Source: Salipiger sp. CCB-MM3 (GTDB taxonomy: Bacteria; Pseudomonadota; Alphaproteobacteria; Rhodobacterales; Rhodobacteraceae). Taken from it: a DNA stretch of 64,000 nucleotides. The stretch is from the NCBI RefSeq assembly GCF_001687105.1, contig NZ_CP014596.1, positions 186,001 through 250,000 on the forward strand, written 5' to 3'. Shown one piece after another: positions 38,901 to 46,306 of the stretch (positions within the stretch are counted from its first letter, which is position 1; each line of letters opens with the position of its first letter). The notes under the pieces were generated by a model. That model searched no databases. It saw only the letters and a program-made list of their open reading frames with translations, and was not told the DNA's origin. The translations under genes and the position numbers were made by a program.

Positions 38901-39190
38901 CCGCCACCGAGCGTGTCGTCGCCGCCGCTGCCGTCTACGACCGAGAAAAAGCTCCACTCCGTGGTTCCGCCCAATTGCGCGTCGAAGGCGGCAGGCGCGG
39001 TCGCATCGCCGACCATGAAACTGGCGCCGCCGTAGTTGAGGAAGAGCACGAGGTTGGCTTGATCGAACTCGATCCCGAAGTCCGCAGGCAATGCAGAGAG
39101 ATCGAGCGTGTGCCCGCCGGACCCTTCGGAGACCGCCGCCCAGAAAGCGGGATCATTCCAGTTGTCGAGCGTCACCGCGTAGGTCGTCAT
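35933..39190 (-). CDS. large RTX calcium-binding protein with three repeated jelly-roll-like domains
   Basis: A 1,085-residue acidic protein. Residues about 90-235 carry RTX nonapeptides (GGAGDDTLDGGAGSDSM and similar). Three homologous domains of about 140 residues (about 462-604, 653-793, 827-968) begin [LI]PQIDGxFEFxAT and contain QxVFEFG, EDRI(T/A)FGQLGPS and GTGDSAL; they are probably LamG-like beta-sandwiches. Thr/Gly/Asp-rich linkers separate them. A last RTX block (about 980-1010) and a hydrophobic/acidic end (DEDLEEDDFLL) suggest type I secretion. No exporter genes are nearby. Probably an adhesin or surface-layer protein; no enzyme motif seen. Confidence 0.85.
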   Translation of the reverse strand: MTTYAVTLDNWNDPAFWAAVSEGSGGHTLDLSALPADFGIEFDQANLVLFLNYGGASFMVGDATAPAAFDAQLGGTTEWSFFSVVDGSGGDDTLGGGAGDDTLDGGAGSDSMLGYAGDDVITGGDGDDTVYAGEGADMVTGGDGDDSITGNEGDDSLEGGAGSDSLYGQYGDDYVSGGDGDDTLEGNEGNDTLIGGAGNDWMRGSYANDEFWGGTGDDSYWGGWGDDTFHIENDFGNDTVDAEGVDEVVGDTLDLSAVTDALRIDLTNVTPEIGSLTDGTSTLVYDEVETIVLGSGVDTLVLADGAGLDAVTGFLAPTDLGDGSYAGNDLLDVSGLTDDDGAPVDTAKVTVSDTVGDGTGDAVLGFPGGVSLTLVGVLASQVASAAQLEALGIPAAEASEETGDTGSDTGETDTGETDTGDTETGGTDTGSGTDTGTDTGGTDTGGTDSGSSDTGSDTSSADLPQIDGTFEFEATIRFDDLSGASGQKVFEFGGSGEDRITFGQLGPSSAVIFEIVQDGATWMVVAEDAIIEGETATWTVGVDETGFMYVDKDGVQVAEGDGVVPSDTERSVNQLGGTGDSALIGEIADVSIAQGSDVWTLDDDAAETDTGGDTGTDTGTGGETETGTETGTHTGGSDTSGGTDDGSSESDAGTIPQIDGAFEFEATIRFDDITDARDQRVFEFGGEGEDRITFGQLGPSSAVLFEIVQDGVTALIVAEDAITEGETAEWAVGVDDSGFMYIEKDGVQIAEGDGVVPVDSDRLSNLLGGTGDSALQGEMSGVSITQGSAMWSPEAGTTETAPDESEEDAATETGDGTDAEPAEADGNLPQIDGAFEFSATLRFDDITDASGQQVFEFGDAGEDRIAFGQLGPSNAVVFSVTQGGSTHYVVAEDAITEGETASWSVGVDESGFMYVEKDGEQIAEGDGVVPLDSDRLSNLLGGTGDSALQGEISDVSVTQPGSVWTLDADGEAHLQLTGTEEDELLEGGDGADTLIGGGGDDTLTGGDGADVFGVGAVAGNVTITDFTQGDQIDLSEIGAWEDGEALMAALTQADGNASLSFDIDGETQTLAIASDEDLEEDDFLL

Positions 39191-39439
39191 ACCGCATACC
39201 CTTCACCGGACCACGCCCGTCGGCACGGCCAAAACCACCCGACCGGTTCTGCGCCGGGAATCGAGTCTCGTTAGGAAGAGTTTGCGGCAACTTTTGGGCA
39301 TCACCCAGAGCCGCGATTTCGCACAGAGAAACAGCCCGATTAGAGGCCGTCGAAAAGCGCCATCACGGAGACAATCGGGCACAATTTCTCGTTATCCGCC
39401 GTTTTCAGGCAGGGGAAACGGCCAAACTTGGGCGGAGGC

Positions 39440-39769
39440 TCAGACCGTGCCCTTGCTGCGGTCGAGCATGTTGCGCAGGTCTTCGGCCTCGTGCCGCGCC
39501 TCGCGCAGACCTTCCATCGCCGCCGAAAGCTCGGCTTCGGTCTGGGCCAGCTGATTGGTCAGCTCCGCCTCGCGCTGCTGCAGATAGGTGATGGCCTGAT
39601 CGCGGGTCTCTTCGGCCTCATGCAGCTCCTTGCTCATCTTCTCGAGCTGATCCACATCGGCCTGCGCCACCCGCTTGAAGCGATGAACCAGCCAGTTGGC
39701 GAACCAGCCCATGCAGAATGCCACGAAGAGAATGATTGCCGTGGCAATCACGAATTCCGTCCGGTTCAT
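39440..39769 (-). CDS. small membrane-anchored coiled-coil protein
   Basis: A 109-residue protein of unknown function. One N-terminal membrane helix (about residues 6-28, FVIATAIILFVAFCMGWFANWL) is followed by a heptad-rich coiled coil (QLEKMSKELHEAEETRDQAITYLQQREAELTNQL and on). Its ATG overlaps the stop of the OmpA-family gene by 4 bases, so the two are probably made together and may interact in the envelope. I do not recognise a named family. Confidence 0.8.
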   Translation of the reverse strand: MNRTEFVIATAIILFVAFCMGWFANWLVHRFKRVAQADVDQLEKMSKELHEAEETRDQAITYLQQREAELTNQLAQTEAELSAAMEGLREARHEAEDLRNMLDRSKGTV

Positions 39770-41772
39770 TCCTCTGCCCCTTCCTGCGGTTCCTGACCGT
39801 CTTGCCCTGCCTCGTCCGGCGCCGCCTCTTTCTGAGCGGCGTCCTGATCCTGCGTTTCGTCGTCCTGCGCCTGCTCTGCGCCTTCGGCCGCTGCCTCCGT
39901 CTCCGCCTCGGTGCCCTCCTGCTCGATCTGCTCGAGCGCGGTGGCCTCTTCTTCGGTCGGTTCGGGGGGGATCAGCTTGAATTCGATCCGGCGGTTCGCC
40001 TCGCGGCCTTCTTCTGTACTGTTATCCGCAATCGGCATGGTTTCGCCATAGCCTTTGACGCGATAGCTCGAGGTAAGCACGCGGCGGTTGCGCAGCGCGT
40101 CGAGCACCGATTGCGCGCGGTCGCGGCTCAGCGCCTCGTTCATCGACTCGCGGCCCTGACTGTCGGTGTGCCCCTGAATCTCGAGCGGGATGTCGCCGCA
40201 GATCTTCAGCAGCTCGGCCAGTTCATCCATGATGTCCTTGGCCGAGGCATCGAGGTTCGCCGAGCCCGGCTCGAAGCTGATCTTGCGGTCGCCGATGATC
40301 TCGACGATCTGCGCCTCGCATTCCTCGGGCGTGGGGATCGCCAGTTGCGGGTCGAGCTTTTCGAGATAGGTCACGTCGATCTCAAACTCGCCGCCATCGC
40401 CCAGCTTTTCGGCCAGCAGGCCCGAGATCTCGGCGTTGGCGTCCGGGTTGCCGGTGTTGCCGGAGATGCGCACGAGGTCGGGCGTGATGCGCAGCGAACC
40501 ATTGCTGAGCTCGCCCATCGCCTCGAGCCCGGCCAGAACGCGGGTCGCCCAGCCGTTGGGCAGTCCCTCGGCCACACGCGCGGCGGTATACACCTTGTCC
40601 GAGCCAAAGAGCGCCTTGGCCAGACTGTCCGCCGTCTCGCGCGAGAGATCCGAATTGATCCGGCCGCGCAGCTGAACGGCCCCCTGCGGCGAGAGCGTGG
40701 CGGTGAACTCCGGCGGCCCCTGATCGCCCGCTTCGGGTGTTTCGGGCAGCGTCGCATGCAGCGCGAAGACCTGCGGCAGCTCGGTGTCCAGCTCGCCAAC
40801 GACCTTGTCGAAAAGCTGCTGCTCGGTGCCCTCGGGGGCGACCAGCGCAACATCGGCGTTGGAGAAAGTGACCGAGCCGCCGCCCAGTTCGGCCAGCGCG
40901 CGAATGCCCATGGCGGTGGCGTCCCCCCAGCGGCGCGACGGCACACCAAGCCCCGTGCGGCAATGTGCGTCGCCCTCAAAGCCCGCGATCTTGGCGGCGT
41001 CGAGAATCTTCGTGCGCGCTTCTTCGGTGTCGACCGAACAGGCGTCAAAGCGGATGCCATCGCTGTCCATCACGAAGCGCAGCGTGAACGGGGTGATCAC
41101 CGGGCGCGGTGCCGAAAGATCGAGGCTGAGATCGACGCCATCTGGAACACGGCGGCGCAGGTCGCGCTCGATCTCGCGCTTGGCGGCCTCGCTGTCGGCC
41201 ATCGCCTTGATGTGGACGCGGCCCGCCGAGACGGAAATCTTCGAGCGCGGCAGTTCCTCCAGCACGCGGCCGGCGAAATCCACGGCGCGGCGCCAGCCCT
41301 CGGGCGGCGGGAAATCGGCATCTTCGAGCAGGTCCGAGACCTGCTGCGGCCCGCTCACCATGCCCGACATCACTTCCAGAAGACGCTCGCGGTCGGTCTC
41401 TGTCGGGACCAGCCCGATCACCGAGATACCGGCATCATTGCGCAGAATCTCCATCGAGAAGCGCGGCGCCTCGATCGCCTCGGCATCAGCGACCAGCATC
41501 TGGTCGATCACCCGCGCCGAATCCACAACCGAGCCAGCCACGGTCATCGCGCGGAATCGTGCCGCCTCGTCGGGCGCGGTGCCGATGAGAAAGACCTGCA
41601 AGCCGTTCACATCCACCTCGGCCCAGTCCTGCCCATCACGGCTGAGCGCATTGGCGACATCCTGCCGCGAGGCGGTCTCGATCATCTGCATCGAGAAGAA
41701 GGCGGTCCCGACGCAGAGCGCCGCAGCGGCAACAAATGCGGTCGTCGGAATGAGATAGCCGGAAAGGCGCAT
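39766..41772 (-). CDS. OmpA-family envelope protein with BON-like domains
   Basis: A 668-residue protein with an N-terminal hydrophobic helix (GYLIPTTAFVAAAALCVGTAFFSM) that may be an uncleaved anchor. Two BON-like stretches follow (VDVNGLQVFLIGTAPDEAAR and ISVIGLVPTETDRERLLEV), then a long middle region, an OmpA_C peptidoglycan-binding domain (IPLEIQGHTDSQGRESMNEALSRDRAQSV) and a Gln/Glu/Ala-rich tail. Likely ties a membrane complex to peptidoglycan. The start is ATG 41772, not the TTG codon before it, with AAGGGA upstream. Cotranscribed with the small coiled-coil gene. Confidence 0.85.
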   Translation of the reverse strand: MRLSGYLIPTTAFVAAAALCVGTAFFSMQMIETASRQDVANALSRDGQDWAEVDVNGLQVFLIGTAPDEAARFRAMTVAGSVVDSARVIDQMLVADAEAIEAPRFSMEILRNDAGISVIGLVPTETDRERLLEVMSGMVSGPQQVSDLLEDADFPPPEGWRRAVDFAGRVLEELPRSKISVSAGRVHIKAMADSEAAKREIERDLRRRVPDGVDLSLDLSAPRPVITPFTLRFVMDSDGIRFDACSVDTEEARTKILDAAKIAGFEGDAHCRTGLGVPSRRWGDATAMGIRALAELGGGSVTFSNADVALVAPEGTEQQLFDKVVGELDTELPQVFALHATLPETPEAGDQGPPEFTATLSPQGAVQLRGRINSDLSRETADSLAKALFGSDKVYTAARVAEGLPNGWATRVLAGLEAMGELSNGSLRITPDLVRISGNTGNPDANAEISGLLAEKLGDGGEFEIDVTYLEKLDPQLAIPTPEECEAQIVEIIGDRKISFEPGSANLDASAKDIMDELAELLKICGDIPLEIQGHTDSQGRESMNEALSRDRAQSVLDALRNRRVLTSSYRVKGYGETMPIADNSTEEGREANRRIEFKLIPPEPTEEEATALEQIEQEGTEAETEAAAEGAEQAQDDETQDQDAAQKEAAPDEAGQDGQEPQEGAEE

Positions 41773-41834
41773 CAAAGCGTCCCTTTCTTGATCATTTTTT
41801 CAACTCTGATACGCCCCGCTCCCGGTCGGCGCAA

Positions 41835-42803
41835 TCACGCCAAGAGAGCGACGGCGAAAAACAGCACGGGCAGCAGTCCGGCGTCGCGGTTGGCCCGGAA
41901 CAGCCTGAGCAGCACGTCATTGTCGTTCACGTCGAGTTTGCGCATCTGCCAGAGCATGTGCCAGCCAAAGGTCCAAGGCCCGGCGATCAGCAGCACCAGC
42001 TGCCCGATCTCGCCATGCGGCGCGGCCAGAACCACGGCGACCCCCATCAGCGCGACCGAGATCACCATGAACCACGCCAGCATTTTTGGCGTGCGATCGT
42101 CTCCGAAGAGGCGCGCGGTGGATTTGACCCCGATCAGCGCGTCATCTTCCTTGTCCTGATGGGCATAGATCGTGTCGTAGAACAGTGTCCACGCCATGCC
42201 CGAAAAATAAAGCGCCACCGCGGGCCAGCCGAGGCTGCCGCTATGCGCGGTCCATGCCAGCAGCGCGCCCCAGTTGAAGGCGATACCAAGAAACACCTGC
42301 GGCCACCATGTGAAGCGCTTGGCAAAAGGATAGATCGCCACCGGCCCGAGCGAGAGCACCCCCAGCAGGATCGCCATCGGCGGGAAGGTCAGCAGAATGG
42401 CAAAGGAGATCAGGCACTGGATCACCGCCCATGCCAGCGCCTGTTTGGCGGTCACCTGCCCCGAGGGGATGGGGCGCGAGGCGGTGCGCGCCACGCTGCC
42501 ATCGAAGTCGCGGTCGGTGATGTCGTTCCATGTGCAGCCCGCGCCGCGCATCAACACCGCGCCAATGCCGCAGCCCACAAATATCCACAGATCGAACCAC
42601 GAAGCGTTGCCATCGGCGACCATCGACAGCAGCAGCCCCCACCAGCAGGGCAGCAGCAGCAACCATGTGCCGATGGGCCGGTCAGCGCGCGACAGGCGCA
42701 GATAGGGCCGGGTCCACGCCGGCGCGCGGTGGTCCACCCAATTGCCGCGTACCGCGTCGGACACCTGTCCTGAGGGATCTGGCGCTGCGCCGGGATGGGT
42801 CAT
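41835..42803 (-). CDS. ubiA: 4-hydroxybenzoate octaprenyltransferase
   Basis: UbiA prenylates 4-hydroxybenzoate in ubiquinone synthesis at the inner membrane. The 322-residue protein has about eight membrane helices and both Asp-rich prenyl-diphosphate motifs: NDITDRDFDGSVARTASRP and YAHQDKEDDALIGVKSTA. RPYLRLSRADRPIGTWLLLLPCWWG is the typical N-terminal segment. The open frame extends far into rsmE on the other strand; ATG 42803 is the sensible start. That start lies only 12 bases from the divergent rsmE start. Confidence 0.95.
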   Translation of the reverse strand: MTHPGAAPDPSGQVSDAVRGNWVDHRAPAWTRPYLRLSRADRPIGTWLLLLPCWWGLLLSMVADGNASWFDLWIFVGCGIGAVLMRGAGCTWNDITDRDFDGSVARTASRPIPSGQVTAKQALAWAVIQCLISFAILLTFPPMAILLGVLSLGPVAIYPFAKRFTWWPQVFLGIAFNWGALLAWTAHSGSLGWPAVALYFSGMAWTLFYDTIYAHQDKEDDALIGVKSTARLFGDDRTPKMLAWFMVISVALMGVAVVLAAPHGEIGQLVLLIAGPWTFGWHMLWQMRKLDVNDNDVLLRLFRANRDAGLLPVLFFAVALLA

Positions 42804-42815
42804 ATGGTCCGCCTC

Positions 42816-43544
42816 ATGAATGCAAAGGTTCGTCTGTATGTAGATCACCCGCTGGGCGCGGGACAACCGGTCGCTCTCGAGCGGGAGCAGGCCCATTATC
42901 TCTTTTCCGTGATGCGGCTGCCACAGGGCGCTTCCGTGGCGCTGTTCAACGGGCGTGATGGCGCGTGGCTGGCCGAGGTTTCCGAGACCGGAAAACGCGG
43001 CGGCACGCTGGTTTGCGCCGAGCAGATCCAGCCGCAGGGCACGCCGCCCGACCTCTGGCTGCTGTTCGCGCCCATCAAAAAAGCGCGCACCGATTTTATT
43101 GTCGAAAAGGCGGTGGAACTGGGCGTGCGGCGGATCGTGCCGGTGCAGACCGCCTTCACCAACTCCGACAGGATTCGCCAGGACCGGTTGCAGGCCCACG
43201 CGGTGGAGGCCGCCGAGCAATGCGGCGCCACCTTTGTGCCAGAGGTCTCCGAGTTGCAGAAGCTCGGGCCGCTGCTGGCCGAATGGGGCGATAGGCGGCT
43301 GCTGTTCTGCGACGAGGCCGCGGTGGGCGCGGGCACAGATTACGCCGCCGCGCTGTCCGGCGCCTCTGGGCCTTGGGCGGTGCTGATCGGCCCCGAGGGC
43401 GGCTTTTCCGAGCCCGAGCGCAAAAAGCTGCACGGTATGGAACAGGCGACCTCCATCGCGCTTGGCCCGCGCATCCTGCGCGCCGACACGGCGGCGGTGG
43501 CGGCGCTGACGCTCTGGCAGGCGCATTGCGGAGACTGGCGATGA
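42816..43544 (+). CDS. rsmE: 16S rRNA (uracil1498-N3)-methyltransferase
   Basis: RsmE methylates U1498 of 16S rRNA in the 30S subunit. The 242-residue SPOUT-type protein shows EREQAHYLFSVMR at the N-terminus, FAPIKKARTDFIVEKAVELGVRRIVPVQT, LIGPEGGFSEPE and LGPRILRADTAAVAALTLWQ, the knot region. MNAKVRLYVDHPL at 42816 is chosen as family start; in-frame ATGs at 42795 and 42804 would overlap the ubiA start. No ribosome binding site is evident. Confidence 0.95.
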   Translation: MNAKVRLYVDHPLGAGQPVALEREQAHYLFSVMRLPQGASVALFNGRDGAWLAEVSETGKRGGTLVCAEQIQPQGTPPDLWLLFAPIKKARTDFIVEKAVELGVRRIVPVQTAFTNSDRIRQDRLQAHAVEAAEQCGATFVPEVSELQKLGPLLAEWGDRRLLFCDEAAVGAGTDYAAALSGASGPWAVLIGPEGGFSEPERKKLHGMEQATSIALGPRILRADTAAVAALTLWQAHCGDWR

Positions 43545-43578
43545 TCTGCCCCGCTCGACTGCCGAGGAACCCCGCCGC

Positions 43579-44106
43579 ATGAGTTTCCTGCGTCCCGAAG
43601 CCAAGGCCGGACTGATGCGCTGGCGCGAGGTGCTGGCTGGTCTGGCGGTGCTGGCGCTCGGCGCTTACTGGGCACTGTTTCCTGGTGGGCTGCTGATGTG
43701 GATCGGCTGGGTGGTCATCGTGATCGCCATTGCCCTGATTTTTGCCGGGGTGCAGCGCGCGCGCTTTCGCACCGGCACCGGCGGGCCGGGCATGGTGCAG
43801 GTGATTGAGGGGCGGATCAGCTATTTCGGCCCGCTGACCGGCGGCTTTACCGATCTCGACAGTCTGACCGCGCTGACCCTCGATCCCCGCGCCCGCCCGC
43901 CGCACTGGCTGCTGCGCAGCGAAGACGGCACGACGCTGGCGATTCCGCTGACAGCGGAGGGGGCAGATCAACTTTTCGACGTCTTCGCGCGGCTGCCGGG
44001 CCTGCAGACAGAGCGGATGCTGCAGAAAATGCAGGAGCGCGGGTCTGCGCCCGTGACCATCTGGCAGCGCGCCAGCGCACAAAAACCCGCCCTCCGTCTG
44101 CATTGA
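43579..44106 (+). CDS. uncharacterised two-helix membrane protein
   Basis: A 175-residue protein with two closely spaced membrane helices (about residues 18-37 and 39-58) and a soluble C-terminal domain (VQVIEGRISYFGPLTGGFTDLDSLTALTL). Proteins of this kind sit between rsmE and gshA in related genomes, but no function is known to me. It lies 34 bases after rsmE and 67 before gshA on the same strand, so cotranscription is likely. Confidence 0.75.
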   Translation: MSFLRPEAKAGLMRWREVLAGLAVLALGAYWALFPGGLLMWIGWVVIVIAIALIFAGVQRARFRTGTGGPGMVQVIEGRISYFGPLTGGFTDLDSLTALTLDPRARPPHWLLRSEDGTTLAIPLTAEGADQLFDVFARLPGLQTERMLQKMQERGSAPVTIWQRASAQKPALRLH

Positions 44107-44173
44107 CAAGGGCTTCGCTTGCCCCCATCCCTGAGCCTCGAGACCCAAGGCCAAGCAAGATCGGAGCCCAGAC

Positions 44174-45544
44174 ATGTCCATTCCCCAGTCCGGCGGCGGG
44201 CCGATCGAACATCATGCGCAGCTTGGCGAGTACCTCGAGGAGGGCATCAAGCCCAGAGAGGACTGGCGCATCGGCACCGAGCACGAGAAGTTCGGCTATC
44301 TGACCGACACCCACGCCCCGCTGCCCTATGAGGGCGAGCGCTCGATCCGCGCGGTGCTGGAAGGGCTGCGCGACCGGCACGGCTGGGCCGAGGTGAACGA
44401 GGGCGGCAATCTCATCGGCCTGACCAAGGACGGCGCCAACGTCTCGCTCGAGCCGGGCGGCGCGCTGGAACTGTCGGGTGCCCCGCTCGAGACCATCCAC
44501 CAGACCTGCGACGAGGTGAACGAGCACCTGCGCGAGGTGAAGGGCATCGCCGACGAGATCGGCGTGGGCTTCATCGGCCTTGGCGCCGCGCCCGAATGGA
44601 AGCACGAGGAAATGCCCCTCATGCCCAAGGGCCGCTACAAGCTGATGGATGCCTATATGGGCAAGGTCGGCACCACAGGCACCACCATGATGCGGCGCAC
44701 CTGCACCGTGCAGGTGAACCTCGATTTCGGCTCCGAACTGGACATGATCAACAAGATGCGCGTCGCGCTGGCTTTGCAGCCCGTCGCCACCGCGCTCTTT
44801 GCCAACTCGCCCTTCCTCGAAGGCAAGCCCAACGGCATGAAGAGCTATCGCTCCTATGTCTGGCAGAACCTCGATGACGCACGCACCGGCATGCTGCCCT
44901 TCGTCTTTGACGAGAGCTTCGGCTTTGAAAGCTACGTGGAATACGCGCTCGATGTGCCGATGTACTTTGTCTACCGCGATGGCAAATACATCGACGCGCT
45001 TGGCCAGTCCTTCCGCGACTTCATGGCGGGCCGCCTGCCCGCCCTGCCCGGCGAAAAGCCGACGCTGTCGGATTGGGCCGACCATCTGACCACGCTCTTC
45101 CCCGAGGCGCGGATGAAGAAATTCATCGAGATGCGCGGCGCCGATGGCGGCCCGTGGCGCCGCCTTTGCGCCCTGCCCGCCTTCTGGGTCGGGCTGACCT
45201 ACGATCAAGGCGCGCTGGATGCCGCTTGGGACCTGGTGAAGGGCTGGGACGCCGAAACGCGCCAAGCCCTGCGCGTCGCGGCTGGTGAGGATGCCCTGCA
45301 GGCCGAGGTGAATGGCATCCGCATGCATGATCTCGCCCGCGAGGTGCTGAAGATCGCAGAAGCTGGCCTTGTCGCGCGCGCCCGCCCCGGCGCGGGTGGG
45401 CTGCTGCCGGACGAGACGCATTTCCTCAATGCGCTGAAGGAAAGCGTCGAAAGCGGGACGGTTCAGGCAGATGAGATGCTTGATCTCTATCACGGCGAAT
45501 GGGGCGGTGATCTGTCGAAGATCTACGGCGCCTACAGCTACTGA
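44174..45544 (+). CDS. gshA: glutamate-cysteine ligase, plant/alphaproteobacterial type
   Basis: Makes gamma-glutamylcysteine, the first step of glutathione synthesis, with ATP in the cytosol. The 456-residue protein belongs to the class shared by plants and alphaproteobacteria (COG3572), not to the E. coli class: WRIGTEHEKFGYL, ISLTKDGANVSLEPGGALELSGAP-type substrate site (here LIGLTKDGANVSLEPGG) and MMRRTCTVQVNLDF. GGAG 8 bases before the ATG. A hairpin follows the stop. The window also holds consumers of glutathione (YghU-type transferase, ChaC). Confidence 0.95.
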   Translation: MSIPQSGGGPIEHHAQLGEYLEEGIKPREDWRIGTEHEKFGYLTDTHAPLPYEGERSIRAVLEGLRDRHGWAEVNEGGNLIGLTKDGANVSLEPGGALELSGAPLETIHQTCDEVNEHLREVKGIADEIGVGFIGLGAAPEWKHEEMPLMPKGRYKLMDAYMGKVGTTGTTMMRRTCTVQVNLDFGSELDMINKMRVALALQPVATALFANSPFLEGKPNGMKSYRSYVWQNLDDARTGMLPFVFDESFGFESYVEYALDVPMYFVYRDGKYIDALGQSFRDFMAGRLPALPGEKPTLSDWADHLTTLFPEARMKKFIEMRGADGGPWRRLCALPAFWVGLTYDQGALDAAWDLVKGWDAETRQALRVAAGEDALQAEVNGIRMHDLAREVLKIAEAGLVARARPGAGGLLPDETHFLNALKESVESGTVQADEMLDLYHGEWGGDLSKIYGAYSY

Positions 45545-45553
45545 GGGTCGTAT

Positions 45554-45576
45554 GGCGGGCTGCTGAGAGGCCCGCC
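45554..45576 (+). terminator. hairpin after gshA
   Basis: A perfect 7-bp stem (GGCGGGC with GCCCGCC) 10 bases after the gshA stop codon. There is no T-run, so it may rely on Rho or act as a 3' stabiliser. Confidence 0.5.
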
Positions 45577-45649
45577 TAGCGCCGCCGGGCCCGATGGCTC
45601 CTGTCGCCAAGAAGCTCTCGCGAATGTCGGGAAGTGCCGCTGGTAGTTC

Positions 45650-45695
45650 CTCGGCGCCACGCACTGGGTGGGGGCTGAAACGGCGTGACGCCGAG
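45650..45695. repeat. common-loop hairpin A
   Basis: Stem CTCGGCGCCACG (45650-45661) pairs with CGTGACGCCGAG (45684-45695), one mismatch; the loop is CACTGGGTGGGGGCTGA plus AACGG. It is followed by GGAAGCCATATGCAGCTAC (45696-45714), shared with unit B. Strand of transcription is unknown. Confidence 0.75.
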
Positions 45696-45904
45696 GGAAG
45701 CCATATGCAGCTACATCTTCGGTATCGGCCTGAAATCGGGCGAGACTAAGGTGAGCTTGCGGCCATCCTGCAGCAGACCGGCGCAATCCGCAGCTTTCGG
45801 CGGAAGTTCGCCCGAGAAGCTGACGCAGCGGCACAAACCCGCCACCGCCGCAAAACGGGTGACGAGAAGCGCTTGGCGGATCAAGACAATTTTTCTGGAG
45901 AAGG

Positions 45905-45953
45905 TCCCCGGCCCCACGCACTGAGCGGGGGCTGATGAGCGCAGGTCCGGGGG
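45905..45953. repeat. common-loop hairpin B
   Basis: A different stem (CCCCGGCC at 45906-45913 with GGTCCGGGG at 45944-45952, one mismatch) carries almost the same loop, CACTGAGCGGGGGCTGA. GGAAGCTATATGCAGCTAC (45952-45970) follows, as in unit A. The box CCCGGCAATTTGTCGCAAA is at 45984-46002. Confidence 0.7.
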
Positions 45954-46130
45954 AAGCTATATGCAGCTACCAGATCACTCTGCCCCGGCAATTTGTCGCA
46001 AATGCGCGCTATAAACGGCCATACGGAGACCAATCCGCCGATCTGCGCTGAGGTGGCGACGCGCATGCGGCGTCGCTGACCCCCAAGCGAGGGGCGCGCG
46101 AGCAACACTCAATCTGGTCTGAGGGAAGGC

Positions 46131-46177
46131 CTCGGCGTCGCACACTGGGTGGGGGCTGAAAACGGTGCGACGCCGAG
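46131..46177. repeat. common-loop hairpin C
   Basis: A perfect 12-bp stem, CTCGGCGTCGCA (46131-46142) with TGCGACGCCGAG (46166-46177), carries the loop CACTGGGTGGGGGCTGA plus AAACGG. Compared with unit A two stem pairs have changed on both sides (A-T to G-C and G-C to A-T). The box CCCGGAAGTTTGTCGCAAA follows at 46210-46228. Confidence 0.78.
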
Positions 46178-46306
46178 CTATGCCGATATCGGCTTGATGA
46201 TGACCATAGCCCGGAAGTTTGTCGCAAACCGGGCGCAACTGAGGCGATTTTAAGAGCAAGAGTACAACTAAAGGTGATTCTCCTTCGGTTGCGCGACCTT
46301 CATCGC

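Larger units (their letters stand above)
45577..46306. other. 730-base non-coding tract with a hairpin array
   Basis: A convergent spacer between gshA and the RsbW-like gene. Short frames on both strands are not supported by ribosome binding sites or domains. Instead the tract contains three hairpins with a common loop and associated conserved boxes (listed separately), spaced about 255 and 226 bases apart. Confidence 0.7.

Noticed and set aside
35933..39190. RTX DNA repeats as a CRISPR array or minisatellite
   Set aside because: The repeats keep codon frame and encode calcium-binding nonapeptides and a repeated protein domain.
36266..39274. A 1,002-codon open frame on the plus strand opposite the RTX gene
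   Set aside because: It is a mirror of the repetitive, GC-rich RTX gene. It has no ribosome binding site or recognisable domain, while the minus strand gives clear RTX motifs.
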